A DNA stretch of 64,000 nt from positions 1 to 64,000 of the forward strand of contig CALODD010000085.1 in the NCBI GenBank assembly GCA_942491945.1, given 5' to 3'. Under the pieces are notes generated by a model, which had not been told where the DNA came from, made no database searches, and was given only the letters and a program-made list of their open reading frames with translations. This DNA comes from JAJDYQ01 sp942491945 (GTDB taxonomy: Bacteria; Pseudomonadota; Gammaproteobacteria; JAJDYQ01). Shown piece by piece: positions 25,405 through 35,084 of the stretch (position 1 is its first letter; each line of letters begins with the position of its first letter). The translations under genes were made by a program, and so were the position numbers.

Positions 25405-26433
25405 ATGCGCCCTTTTCTCATGGATGAGCCAATGGCCGAAGTTGCCGCTATTCAGACGCCGGGCATGACGCAAGCTGACATACAGGAGTTAGTCAGCGCG
25501 GACATGCAGCAAGTCGATCAGACGATTGTCGATCGTCTGAAGTCTGACGTGGTTCTGGTCAATCAGCTCGGCTCATACATCATTAACAGTGGTGGCAAGC
25601 GATTACGGCCCTTACTGGCCCTGCTAGCTGCCAAGGCCTGTGGTTATAACGGTAAAGATCACGTTCAGGTTGCCGCGATTATCGAATTCATCCATACCGC
25701 CACGCTGCTGCACGATGACGTGGTCGATGCCTCTGAGCTACGTCGTGGTCAGGACACGGCGAATGCAATCTGGGGCAATGAGGCCAGCGTACTGGTCGGC
25801 GACTTCCTGTATTCCCGCGCCTTTCAGATGATGGTCGATATCGACCAGATGCGCGTCATGGACATTCTGGCTGAAACAACCAATGTGATTGCTGAGGGCG
25901 AGGTCATGCAGCTAATGAACTGTAATGACCCGGACACCACTGAGGAACAATATATTAATGTAATACAGTCTAAAACAGCTAAGCTGTTTGAAGCCGCTAC
26001 TCGTCTGGGCGCTGTTTTGACCCATATGGATGAGGAATTTGAGACTGCGCTTGCCCACTATGGAATGCACCTCGGAACCGCATTTCAGTTGATTGATGAC
26101 GCGCTGGACTACGATTCCAGCGCCCAGGATATGGGTAAAAACATCGGCGATGATCTGGCGGAAGGCAAACCGACGTTGCCGCTAATTTATGCCATGCGCA
26201 AAGGCGATGAACTCCAGACCAATACGGTGCGTGATGCCATCGAAAATGGGGGTTTAGATAACATCGACGCCATCATGGCAATCATTGAATCGACCCAAGG
26301 CATCGCGTACACTCGCGAACTTGCACGTGGGGAGGCGGATCGTGCGATAGTGTGCCTGTCTTACCTGGAAAACAGTCCTTACAAGGACGCTCTAGCTGGG
26401 CTGGCCAACTTCGCTGTCGACCGTTCTTTTTAG
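25405..26433 (+). CDS. ispB: Octaprenyl diphosphate synthase
   Basis: A trans-polyprenyl synthase (342 residues from this start) that makes the quinone side chain. Both Asp-rich motifs are intact: LLHDDVVDASELRRG (first) and QLIDDALDYDSS (second). GGKRLRPL binds the diphosphate. The true start is uncertain. The 25405 ATG directly follows a TAGAAT that could be its own -10 box, in which case 25432 (preceded by GGATGAG) or 25468 (which would give the same N-terminal length as E. coli IspB) is used. Confidence 0.95.
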   Translation: MRPFLMDEPMAEVAAIQTPGMTQADIQELVSADMQQVDQTIVDRLKSDVVLVNQLGSYIINSGGKRLRPLLALLAAKACGYNGKDHVQVAAIIEFIHTATLLHDDVVDASELRRGQDTANAIWGNEASVLVGDFLYSRAFQMMVDIDQMRVMDILAETTNVIAEGEVMQLMNCNDPDTTEEQYINVIQSKTAKLFEAATRLGAVLTHMDEEFETALAHYGMHLGTAFQLIDDALDYDSSAQDMGKNIGDDLAEGKPTLPLIYAMRKGDELQTNTVRDAIENGGLDNIDAIMAIIESTQGIAYTRELARGEADRAIVCLSYLENSPYKDALAGLANFAVDRSF

Positions 26434-26496
26434 CGCGGATGCCATCAGAAGCATTCTCGCCATCTTTCAAAAATAACCGGGAAAACGGACTGCGGT

Positions 26497-29295
26497 GTGA
26501 ATAAAACCAAGACAACGCTCTATACCCTGATGTTCGCCAGCACAGGGCTGCTGGTTCCCCAGGTTTCATTTGCTGAAAATGCGTCTCCATGGGAATGTAA
26601 GCCCAGTGCGGACTACAGTTCATGGGTTTGCTTAAAAGACGGTAAATCGCCTGTTGAAGATGTACCCACTGTTGCAGAAACCCCAGCAGTAGAGCCGGAA
26701 GAAAAAAGATCTTCAGATGTCACGGTTACACCACTCGCACAACCGGAACCTTTACGTGCGACACCTGTTGTTGAGGCTCCTGTTGAACCAGTAACACCTA
26801 AAACCGTACCAATAATTCAGCCGGAACCAGCTACGGAACAAGAACCAGTTGTTCAACAAACTACCCCGGTCGAACCACCGCCTGTTCCGGAGCAAGCTCC
26901 AGAATCTGAACAACCTCTAGACCCTGTGGTGGCACGTGAGCAGGAAGCCATAGAACCGCCTGCTGCAATAACTGAGGCAGAACCGGAAAAAGCAGAAGAG
27001 CCCACTCAGGAAATCGCTCAGCCCGCAGCAATAGATAAAACCGAAACGCCAACCGACAAGCAATTCGAGGCTATTCCTGAACGTCCCCAACCTGAATTCG
27101 TACAGCAGAACAAGGCTTTACCGTCCTGTGTTGCTGTCGCGCCTTCAGATAACCTGACCAGCGCAGAGCGTCGCCAGCTACGCGAATCTTCGGCAACGGA
27201 ACTTGAAGCCGACGAAGCAATTTTCGAAAAAGACAAAAGCAGTACGCTGAGTGGTAATGTCACCATCAAGCGTGCTGACCAGTCCATACAATCCGACAAG
27301 ATTGTCATAAATAAAGAGACCAATCAGGCCGATGCCGAGGGCGCTGTCACTTATGATGATGCGCAAATGCAGATTCGCGCAGAACAGGCGCACCTGGATT
27401 TCGATACCGATGAAAACTCCTTTGCAGAAGCATCGTTCATCACCAAAGAACGTTATTCGCGTGGCACAGCGGGACAGATCCAGACACAGGATAATGGTGA
27501 CCGTGTCCGTTTAGATAAGGTGACCTACACCAGTTGTCCTCCTGGCGACAATAGCTGGATGCTGGAAGCAGAGCAGATCACGATTGATGATGTATCGGGC
27601 CGCGGTGAGGCGACCGATGTCAAAGTTGAGTTCTTTGATGTGCCGATTTTTTATACGCCATACATGAACTTCCCAATTGATGACCGTCGCATGACTGGCC
27701 TGTTAACACCACGCTTTGGTCGCTCAGATGATCGCGGTACAGAGATCACAGCGCCGATCTACTGGAATATAGCGCCTGATATGGATGCCACATTCTACCC
27801 CCGTTATATGTCAAAACGTGGCTTACAGCTCGGCGGTGAATTTCGTTACCTGAACGAAACCAACGATGGCCAGGTCAATCTGGAATATCTGGGCGATGAC
27901 GACAAGTACACGGGACGTGGCAATAATGATCGCTGGGCCTTCCGCTTTGAACATGACGCAACCGTCTTTAACGACTGGAGCCTTGATGCCGATATACGCC
28001 GCGTCTCAGATGAACAATATTTTGAAGACCTGGGTTCTAGCCTGACGCTCTCTAGCCAGCGTAATCTCGAAAGCCGCTTATACCTCGGTCACACTGCGGA
28101 CAATTGGTCAGCCTCAGGCCTGTTGCAGGAATACCAAACTGTCGACCGCACAATTGTAGCGACAGACCGCCCTTATGAACGCATGCCACATCTAAATTTT
28201 GATACCTGGAGTGATACCTTCGGTGGTGGCTTTGTTGCCGCACTGGAATCTGAATACACTCACTTTGATCGAAAAAACAGCACCACAGGTAAACGTACTG
28301 ACTTATACCCTAGCATCACCTACAGCCATGATAAGGCCGGTTACTACATCCGCCCTAAATTCGGTATTCGCTATACCAAATATTCTTTAAGCAATCAGGG
28401 CGCCATTCCTTCCAGTCAGAGCCGAACTGTACCGATTATAAGTGTCGATAGCGGCCTGTTCTATGACCGTGAAACTGACCTGCTCGGTAAGTCCATGCTA
28501 CAAACTCTGGAACCACGCATGTACTACCTGCGTGTTCCTGAAAAGAACCAGACGAATATCCCCATCTTCGATACCGGTTTATATGATTACAACTCATCCA
28601 CGTTGTTTAGCGAAAACCGTTTCAGCGGACTGGATCGTATCGGCGACACCAATCAGTTAAGTGTTGGCGTTACCAGCCGTTTTCTGGATAACAACAGCGG
28701 CGCCGAAAAGCTTGCCATGACCCTCGGACAGATTTATTACTTCAGTAATCGTGATGTCACTTTGCCTGGTGGTACTCGTGATACTGACGATAGCTCGCCA
28801 ATTATTGCAGAAGTGCGTTATCGTCCATACGACCGGTTAGTCGCGAGTGCATTAGCACACTGGGATCCTGAAACCAGCAAGACTGAAAGAACAATTTACC
28901 GTTTAAAATACCAGCCAGCTGACGACAAGGTGCTTAACCTGGCTTATCGTTACCGCAAAGATTTTCTCAAGCAAACTGATGTGTCTTTCCTGTGGCCGCT
29001 AGATGATATGGGGCGCTGGCACGCTGTTGGTCGCTGGAATCACTCGTTACGTCATAATAAATCCCTGGATACTTTTGCTGGCATCGAATACGAAAGCTGC
29101 TGCTGGAAAACTCGAGTTGTTGCCCGTCGCTGGGTTAATGACATCAATAGCGACTATGACACTGGCATCTTCTTCGAGCTTGAACTCAAAGGCCTTGGCA
29201 GCGTTGGTGACAACATCACCAGTTTCCTTGAAACAGGTATCCTCGGATATGACCGTCATATAAAAGATGAAGACGATGATACGTATTACTACTAA
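26497..29295 (+). CDS. lptD: LPS-assembly outer-membrane protein LptD with long Pro/Glu-rich insert
   Basis: A 932-residue LptD that inserts lipopolysaccharide into the outer membrane. In order: a signal peptide (1-26), then an insert rich in Pro, Glu, Val and Thr (about 55-205), then the OstA/LptA-like periplasmic domain (about 225-370), then the beta-barrel. Disulfide cysteines are present: Cys34 and Cys45 near the N-terminus, Cys347, and the adjacent Cys868-Cys869 pair. These parallel the E. coli pattern of C31/C173 with C724/C725. The start is GTG. It overlaps surA by 29 bases and leads the conserved lptD-surA-pdxA-rsmA-apaG-apaH run. Confidence 0.95.
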   Translation: MNKTKTTLYTLMFASTGLLVPQVSFAENASPWECKPSADYSSWVCLKDGKSPVEDVPTVAETPAVEPEEKRSSDVTVTPLAQPEPLRATPVVEAPVEPVTPKTVPIIQPEPATEQEPVVQQTTPVEPPPVPEQAPESEQPLDPVVAREQEAIEPPAAITEAEPEKAEEPTQEIAQPAAIDKTETPTDKQFEAIPERPQPEFVQQNKALPSCVAVAPSDNLTSAERRQLRESSATELEADEAIFEKDKSSTLSGNVTIKRADQSIQSDKIVINKETNQADAEGAVTYDDAQMQIRAEQAHLDFDTDENSFAEASFITKERYSRGTAGQIQTQDNGDRVRLDKVTYTSCPPGDNSWMLEAEQITIDDVSGRGEATDVKVEFFDVPIFYTPYMNFPIDDRRMTGLLTPRFGRSDDRGTEITAPIYWNIAPDMDATFYPRYMSKRGLQLGGEFRYLNETNDGQVNLEYLGDDDKYTGRGNNDRWAFRFEHDATVFNDWSLDADIRRVSDEQYFEDLGSSLTLSSQRNLESRLYLGHTADNWSASGLLQEYQTVDRTIVATDRPYERMPHLNFDTWSDTFGGGFVAALESEYTHFDRKNSTTGKRTDLYPSITYSHDKAGYYIRPKFGIRYTKYSLSNQGAIPSSQSRTVPIISVDSGLFYDRETDLLGKSMLQTLEPRMYYLRVPEKNQTNIPIFDTGLYDYNSSTLFSENRFSGLDRIGDTNQLSVGVTSRFLDNNSGAEKLAMTLGQIYYFSNRDVTLPGGTRDTDDSSPIIAEVRYRPYDRLVASALAHWDPETSKTERTIYRLKYQPADDKVLNLAYRYRKDFLKQTDVSFLWPLDDMGRWHAVGRWNHSLRHNKSLDTFAGIEYESCCWKTRVVARRWVNDINSDYDTGIFFELELKGLGSVGDNITSFLETGILGYDRHIKDEDDDTYYY

Positions 29296-30601
29296 AACCC
29301 TTCTGGTTACATTAGTAACCGCCCTGACCTGGCATGCCAGTGCGCAGCAGTTAGACGCGCCAGTTGCTGACATTATAGAGCTAGACCGAATCGTTGCCCT
29401 GGTGAATGACGATGTACTGATGTACAGCGAGCTTTCGAGTCGAATTCGCAAAGTTCGACAGGAACTCAGAGATCAGGACATACCACCTCCGCCAATCAAG
29501 GTACTGGAAAAACAGGTACTTGAACGCCTGATATTGCAACGCCTGCAATTGCAGGAGGCACAACGTGATGGTATTCGTGTTGACGATCAAACACTCAATC
29601 GCACATTGCAAAAGATTGCGCAGGGAAACAACCTGACGCTGTCTCAATTCCGCCGCTTACTGGAACGCGATGGTTTCAGCTTCGCACAATTTCGCGAAGA
29701 TGTACGCGAAGAGATTCAAATTGGGCGTGTTCGTAGCCGTAAAGTCAGGAACCGCATTAAGGTCTCAGATCAGGAAATTGCACACTTACTAGAGAACCTG
29801 GAAAATCGCGGTGGACTAGCTAACCAGTATCGCCTTGCTCATATCCTGATCGCTATTCCAGATGGTTCTACGCCCGGTGAAATTGAGCGTTACCGCAACC
29901 GAGCTGAAGAGGTACAGGGAAAGCTGGCCGGTGGTGCCGATTTCCGTCAGATGGCTGCAGCATATTCTGATTCACAAACCGCAATGGAAGGTGGTGATTT
30001 AGGCTGGCGTAAACGTAGTGAGCTGCCGAGCGTATTCGAAGAAGTCGTACCAAGAATGTCGAAAGGCGATGTGAGCTCTATTATCCGAACACCCGGCGGA
30101 TTCCATCTTATCCAGCTCGCCGATATTCGAGGTGGTGACAAAGTCATGGTTACTGAAACCAAAACACGACATATCCTGATCAAGCCATCAGAGATTGTCA
30201 GCGAACAGGATGCACGAGCACGCGTCCAGCAACTACGAAACCGGATCATGTCTGGTGAAGACTTTATCCAGATCGCAAAATCTAATTCTGACGATACCGC
30301 CAGTGCCGTTGACGGCGGTGAACTAGGCTGGGTTAAACCTGGTCAAATGACACCTGAGTTTGAAGATATGATGCAGGCAACTGCCGTTGGTGATGTCAGC
30401 GAACCATTTAATTCCCCTTTCGGCTGGCATATTCTGAAAGTTGAAGATCGCCGCCAGCATGATGGCACGCTTGAATTTCGTGAGAATAAAGCGCGTGAGA
30501 TTATCCGTAAGCGTAAAATGGAAGAAGAGCTGGAACTCTGGTTGCGTCGCCTGCGTGATGGTGCATACATCGAGTTACGTCTGGACGAAGAAGAGCTTTA
30601 A
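29267..30601 (+). CDS. surA: Periplasmic chaperone/isomerase SurA
   Basis: A 444-residue SurA that escorts outer-membrane proteins such as LptD. It has a signal peptide (to about HASA), an N-terminal chaperone domain (IVALVNDDVLMYSEL) and two parvulin domains (RLAHILIAIPDGS and TRHILIKPSEIV starts, each with a GGDLGW or GGELGW motif). A C-terminal helix follows. The start is ATG 29267 inside lptD, or ATG 29276 (MIRITTK). Confidence 0.96.
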   Translation: MKTMIRITTKTLLVTLVTALTWHASAQQLDAPVADIIELDRIVALVNDDVLMYSELSSRIRKVRQELRDQDIPPPPIKVLEKQVLERLILQRLQLQEAQRDGIRVDDQTLNRTLQKIAQGNNLTLSQFRRLLERDGFSFAQFREDVREEIQIGRVRSRKVRNRIKVSDQEIAHLLENLENRGGLANQYRLAHILIAIPDGSTPGEIERYRNRAEEVQGKLAGGADFRQMAAAYSDSQTAMEGGDLGWRKRSELPSVFEEVVPRMSKGDVSSIIRTPGGFHLIQLADIRGGDKVMVTETKTRHILIKPSEIVSEQDARARVQQLRNRIMSGEDFIQIAKSNSDDTASAVDGGELGWVKPGQMTPEFEDMMQATAVGDVSEPFNSPFGWHILKVEDRRQHDGTLEFRENKAREIIRKRKMEEELELWLRRLRDGAYIELRLDEEEL

Positions 30602-30606
30602 CCACA

Positions 30607-31587
30607 TTGTCACTGCCCCGTTTAGTTATCACACCGGGTGAACCTGCGGGGATTGGACCTGACATCTGCTTGCAATTAGTTCAGCAGGAAATACCAGCTG
30701 AACTGGTTTTCATTACAGACCCCGAAGTGCTCAAAAGCAGAGCACAACTACTTGGTTTGAACACCGATATACAGACGCTTAGTTCTGTTACTGACGCTAC
30801 GCCGCATCAATTAAATACTCTAAACGTCCTTTCCGTCACATGCCCTGAAGCCGTCGAAATCGGCTCGCTCAACCCGCTCAATGCCTCATTCGTAACTAAC
30901 ACGCTGGATACTGCCATTGATATGGTTCACTCGGGCAAGGCCGACGCCATCGTCACCGCCCCAGTACATAAAGGCATCATCAATGATGCTGGCATACCTT
31001 TTAGCGGACATACCGAATGGCTAGCCGAACGAACCAATGCCAGCAAGCCCGTCATGATGCTTGCTAATAATGACTTACGTGTCGCACTGGCAACGACTCA
31101 TTTACCTTTGAAAGATATCTCAAATGCGATCACGTCAGACTTATTGGAAGAGATCATTACGATTATTCATGATGATCTGCAGAGTAAATTTCATATCATC
31201 GAACCTCGTATACGGGTCTGCGGCCTGAACCCGCATGCAGGTGAAGATGGACACCTGGGTCGCGAAGAAATCGACACCATAATTCCAGTATTACAGAGAC
31301 TCCGCCAGCAAGGCTTCAACCTGCAGGGGCCAGTACCAGCAGATACCGCGTTTTTACCGGATACATTAAACGGTGCTGATGCCATCCTGGCAATGTACCA
31401 TGATCAGGGCTTGCCCGTATTAAAGTACAGCGGCTTCGAGACTGCGGTAAACATTACTCTGGGCTTGCCGATTATTCGCACATCGGTTGATCACGGCACT
31501 GCCCTGGAATTAGCCGGCACAGGTAAAGCGAACGTATCCAGTTTACGTGCCGCTGTGGATACCGCCATTGAGATGGCTCGTGGCTGA
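30607..31587 (+). CDS. pdxA: 4-hydroxythreonine-4-phosphate dehydrogenase
   Basis: A 326-residue PdxA that oxidises 4-phosphohydroxythreonine in pyridoxal phosphate synthesis. The start is TTG at 30607, giving MSLPRLVITPGEPAGIGPD, the family's N-terminal signature. Metal-binding His residues lie in the FSGHTEWLAE, NPHAGEDG and AMYHDQG segments. The weak start and 5-base gap from surA suggest translational coupling. It overlaps rsmA by 8 bases. Confidence 0.96.
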   Translation: MSLPRLVITPGEPAGIGPDICLQLVQQEIPAELVFITDPEVLKSRAQLLGLNTDIQTLSSVTDATPHQLNTLNVLSVTCPEAVEIGSLNPLNASFVTNTLDTAIDMVHSGKADAIVTAPVHKGIINDAGIPFSGHTEWLAERTNASKPVMMLANNDLRVALATTHLPLKDISNAITSDLLEEIITIIHDDLQSKFHIIEPRIRVCGLNPHAGEDGHLGREEIDTIIPVLQRLRQQGFNLQGPVPADTAFLPDTLNGADAILAMYHDQGLPVLKYSGFETAVNITLGLPIIRTSVDHGTALELAGTGKANVSSLRAAVDTAIEMARG

Positions 31588-32389
31588 CAATCAGCATAGA
31601 CCGCGTAAACGCTTTGGCCAGAACTTCCTGCATGATCAGAATGTACTTTCCAGAATGGTGCAATCCATCTATCCGCGTAAGGATGATCGCATTGTAGAAA
31701 TCGGCCCCGGTCAGGGGGCATTGACCTGCCCACTACTTGAACAGCATGGCTCATTAACGGCGATTGAACTGGACCGCGACCTTGCGCCATTGCTACTGGA
31801 GAAATGTGCCTCGCTTGGTGAATTCACCTTACATCAGGGTGATGCGATGAAATTCGATTTTTCAGCGATCGCCAGTGAAGACGAAAAAATTCGTATTGTC
31901 GGTAATCTTCCCTATAACATCTCAACGCCCATACTTTTCCATTTAGCCAAATATGCTCCCCTGATTCAGGACATGCATGTTCTGCTACAGCGAGAAGTCG
32001 GCACACGTATTACAGCGGAACCTGGCGGTGGAGATTACGGCAAACTATCGATCATGATGCAAAGCATCTTTCAGACCAGTCTATTGTTTAACGTTGGCCC
32101 CGGTGCTTTCAAACCGCCACCCAAAGTACAGTCGACATTTATTCGACTAACACCGCATGCCACGCCCATTATTAATATCAAAGATCAGTCACGTTTCAAT
32201 GAGGTTGTCACGGCTGCTTTTTCCCAACGACGTAAAACCTTACGTAACAGCCTCAAAACTCAGGTTACTTTAGAACAATTTGAAGCGGCCGATATCGATC
32301 CGTCCCGTCGAGCGGAAACTTTATCGCTGCAGGAATTCGCGCGGCTTTCTAATTTGGATAAACCTGCCAAATCAACTGAGAGTCGTTAA
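31580..32389 (+). CDS. rsmA: 16S rRNA dimethyladenosine transferase (KsgA)
   Basis: A 269-residue RsmA that dimethylates two adjacent adenosines near the 3' end of 16S rRNA during 30S maturation. Motif I is VEIGPGQGALT, the acidic motif is ELDRDL, and the catalytic motif is NLPYNIS. The start is the GTG at 31580 inside the end of pdxA. It gives the normal MADNQHRPRKRFGQNFL N-terminus; the longer frame from 31547 is pdxA shadow. Confidence 0.96.
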   Translation: MADNQHRPRKRFGQNFLHDQNVLSRMVQSIYPRKDDRIVEIGPGQGALTCPLLEQHGSLTAIELDRDLAPLLLEKCASLGEFTLHQGDAMKFDFSAIASEDEKIRIVGNLPYNISTPILFHLAKYAPLIQDMHVLLQREVGTRITAEPGGGDYGKLSIMMQSIFQTSLLFNVGPGAFKPPPKVQSTFIRLTPHATPIINIKDQSRFNEVVTAAFSQRRKTLRNSLKTQVTLEQFEAADIDPSRRAETLSLQEFARLSNLDKPAKSTESR

Positions 32390-32431
32390 GCAAGCTGATA
32401 GAATTCAACTATTAGAGACAAAGTCATCAAT

Positions 32432-32803
32432 ATGAACTATTCCATCGAAGTTAAAGCTGAACCTCAGTACATCCCAGCACAATCGGACCCTGCTGAGAAT
32501 CGTTATGTATTCGCCTATACCATCACTCTGAAAAACACGGGTGATGTTGCCGCTAAACTCATGACTCGTCACTGGGTCATCACCAATGCCAATGCTGAGG
32601 TACAGGAAGTTCGCGGTGGTGGCGTTGTCGGCGATCAACCCCACCTGAAACCGGGCGAAGGCTATCAATACACGTCGGGCTCCATCATGGAAACGCCGGT
32701 TGGTAGTATGCGTGGTAGCTATCAGATGGTTGCCGATGACGGCACCGAATTTGATGCAGAGATACCAACCTTTACGCTGGCAGTGCCCGGCACATTAAAT
32801 TAA
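32432..32803 (+). CDS. apaG: ApaG/DUF525 protein
   Basis: A 123-residue ApaG with an immunoglobulin/FN3-like beta fold. Family marks are AYTITLKNTGDVAAKLMTRH, VRGGGVVGDQPHLKPGEGY and the GSMRGSYQMV turn. Its biochemical role is not settled. It lies between rsmA and apaH as in E. coli. Confidence 0.95.
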   Translation: MNYSIEVKAEPQYIPAQSDPAENRYVFAYTITLKNTGDVAAKLMTRHWVITNANAEVQEVRGGGVVGDQPHLKPGEGYQYTSGSIMETPVGSMRGSYQMVADDGTEFDAEIPTFTLAVPGTLN

Positions 32804-32809
32804 TGCTCT

Positions 32810-33631
32810 ATGGCTATTTACGCCATTGGTGATATCCAGGGCTGTTTCGATCAGCTACAACATTTACTCGATGTTATCGAATTTAATCCGAGTGAAGACC
32901 AACTCTGGTTTGTCGGCGACCTCGTTAATCGAGGCCCTAAAAACGTACAGACATTACGTTTTGTAAAAGATCTTGGTGACAACGCAATAAGCGTCCTGGG
33001 CAATCATGATTTACATCTACTGGCTATCGCCTATGGTCATCGTAAGATCCATCCAGAGAAAGATACCTATCAGGATATTGTTACCGCACCTGACTATGAA
33101 GAGTTGATTAACTGGTTACGACATCGGCCCATTCTCCATCGCGACGATAACAACGGCTTCACTATGGTACATGCCGGTCTACCACCTCAATGGGACTTAT
33201 CACGCGCTCAGCAATGCGCGAATGAAATACAACAAGTACTACGTAGCGACATGATCGATAGCTTCCTGGCCAATATGTACGGTAATGAGCCTAACCTCTG
33301 GTCTGATACTTTAAGTGGCTGGGATCGTCTGCGATTTATTACCAACAGCTTCACACGGATACGCTACTGCGACAAAGAAGGTCGAGAAGATTTCATAAAC
33401 AACCGCGAGCTCGGTACACAACCTGAATATTTACTCCCCTGGTTTGATCTACCCAATCGGCAGAACAAAAATCTAAAGATCATATTTGGTCATTGGGCAG
33501 CACTTGGTCATCACTTACAGAAGAATATTTTCGCGTTGGACAGCGGCTGCGTCTGGGGCGGCAAACTCACTGCCATGAAGGTCTGTGATAAACCCAAATA
33601 CTTTCAGGTGGGATGCCACAATGATGAATGA
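32810..33631 (+). CDS. apaH: Symmetrical diadenosine tetraphosphatase
   Basis: A 273-residue ApaH that splits Ap4A to two ADP, and in E. coli also removes Np4 RNA caps. The metallophosphoesterase motifs are in order: GDIQGC, GDLVNRGP, GNHD, then a late FGHWA. It starts 6 bases after apaG and overlaps the next gene by 11 bases. Confidence 0.96.
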   Translation: MAIYAIGDIQGCFDQLQHLLDVIEFNPSEDQLWFVGDLVNRGPKNVQTLRFVKDLGDNAISVLGNHDLHLLAIAYGHRKIHPEKDTYQDIVTAPDYEELINWLRHRPILHRDDNNGFTMVHAGLPPQWDLSRAQQCANEIQQVLRSDMIDSFLANMYGNEPNLWSDTLSGWDRLRFITNSFTRIRYCDKEGREDFINNRELGTQPEYLLPWFDLPNRQNKNLKIIFGHWAALGHHLQKNIFALDSGCVWGGKLTAMKVCDKPKYFQVGCHNDE

Positions 33632-33848
33632 AGAAACAATAGCTTTCTCGCTTGAAGGTCGTGAGTATGTCGAACTAAATAATTTATTAAAGCTAACTGG
33701 CTTATGTTCTAGCGGGGGTGAAGCCAAGGCATTGATCGCGGATGGCATGGTGAGCGTTGATAGCGCTGTGGAATTACGTAAGCGATGTAAAATTCGTACC
33801 GGCCAGAAAGTTCAGTTTAACGACCACACTATCCAAATATCAGACTAG
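33621..33848 (+). CDS. Small S4-domain RNA-binding protein (YbcJ-like)
   Basis: A 75-residue single S4 domain: FVELNNLLKLTGLC-type helix, then SSGGEAKALIADGMVSVDS and KRCKIRTGQKVQF, the alpha-L-type RNA-binding surface. It is related to YbcJ, whose RNA target is unknown. ATG ATG at 33621 overlaps the apaH stop; the longer frame to 33585 lies inside apaH. Its stop overlaps that of the convergent CAP-domain gene. Confidence 0.85.
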   Translation: MMNEETIAFSLEGREYVELNNLLKLTGLCSSGGEAKALIADGMVSVDSAVELRKRCKIRTGQKVQFNDHTIQISD

Positions 33849-35077
33849 AAATTTAATAGAATCTTTCGGCCATGAAAATCAATTGACGCATGACCGGGTT
33901 GTCCACTCGCCTTGATAATAAGCGTATGGTAATCATAAATATCGATGTCGAGGTTTAAGCCTTCAGAGTACGAAGACCGATATGAACCTTCACCATCCCT
34001 TGGGCCACTGGGTGGCACATAGACCGCAATCTTCTTACCTGCTTCTAATTTAATCGGCGTGTGCTTACCTGACCAGATATAGGTCGGCATGGGCAATGAC
34101 TGTGTTCTGAATTTCCAGCTCATTTGTTTGGGTAATCCAGCAATCTCATAAACTAACTCAACCCGATAAACCGTATTCCAATCAAGGCGCTGTAAAGGAA
34201 ATAACACAAATTCATTCCATTGTATTTTTTCGTTTCTGTCATTCGATGTGGAGAGAAACATGGTTTCTTCTTCCTTTCGATTATCCCGCTGACGGAATAT
34301 TTCGAAACGGGTAATGACGGGTCGTGCCAGAAAATAGGTCGCTGGATTAAACTGTATTGATACAGGGTAGCCTGTTACATCATAGTAAGGCACGGGATCA
34401 GGATCTTCTTCATAAAACCCGGGCGGTATGCCAATGGCATTTTTTGCAGGCCAGATAACATGATCCGGGTTTTTATTCTGGATAATAGAATCGGCCTTTT
34501 GTACAGCATCCGGCGCTACACGAAATCGTGTGTCTGGGCATACCGAATAAGTGTAGGGCCCCGGTCGGGTAAATGGTGCGCCATTACACATCTCAACTTT
34601 CGCAGTACTACCGAAATTGTAGGTATACGCACTATATTCTGGGCTAACGCTGGCTCCAGCACCTGCTTCATCATATTCAAAACTTAAAAATGCCAGACGA
34701 TGATAGATCGCGGACATTAAGCCGTCGACTGATTTCTGTGCTGATGTTGGATGCGAATGGTAGGAAACATTCTCACCTGTTTGGCGACTGAGATATCCTG
34801 TTCTTACAATACGATCTACATGTGATCGCCCTGTATAGCCTCGACGCCCTGATCGTTCTCCATGACCACCCACACGATTAGTATGCAAGTAATAGGAATG
34901 GTTTTGCGCTGCCTCCTGTAAGGACGAGTTGTAAGTAAATGGGATCATGCCCGCTTGCTTGCGAATCTGATTCAGGTAATTAAATGCCTGTTGAGCCTCA
35001 GTGCCATAAACAGCTGATAATGGTGATACTGATAACGTAAGAAGGAACGATATAACAGCAAGCGAGAATCTTTTCAT
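33845..35077 (-). CDS. Secreted CAP (SCP/PR-1) domain protein
   Basis: A 410-residue exported protein with a signal peptide ending near Ala25. It has a CAP domain over about 28-160: FNYLNQIRKQAGM, SSLQEAAQNHSYYL, GENVSYHS, and an SFEYDEAGAGAS segment. It also has a C-terminal beta-rich module (about 215-410, KHTPIKLEAGKKIAVYVPPS) that I cannot name. Bacterial CAP proteins are extracytoplasmic with mostly unknown activity. It stands alone between the apaH run and folA. Confidence 0.8.
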   Translation of the reverse strand: MKRFSLAVISFLLTLSVSPLSAVYGTEAQQAFNYLNQIRKQAGMIPFTYNSSLQEAAQNHSYYLHTNRVGGHGERSGRRGYTGRSHVDRIVRTGYLSRQTGENVSYHSHPTSAQKSVDGLMSAIYHRLAFLSFEYDEAGAGASVSPEYSAYTYNFGSTAKVEMCNGAPFTRPGPYTYSVCPDTRFRVAPDAVQKADSIIQNKNPDHVIWPAKNAIGIPPGFYEEDPDPVPYYDVTGYPVSIQFNPATYFLARPVITRFEIFRQRDNRKEEETMFLSTSNDRNEKIQWNEFVLFPLQRLDWNTVYRVELVYEIAGLPKQMSWKFRTQSLPMPTYIWSGKHTPIKLEAGKKIAVYVPPSGPRDGEGSYRSSYSEGLNLDIDIYDYHTLIIKASGQPGHASIDFHGRKILLNF

Positions 35078-35084
35078 CGACCCG

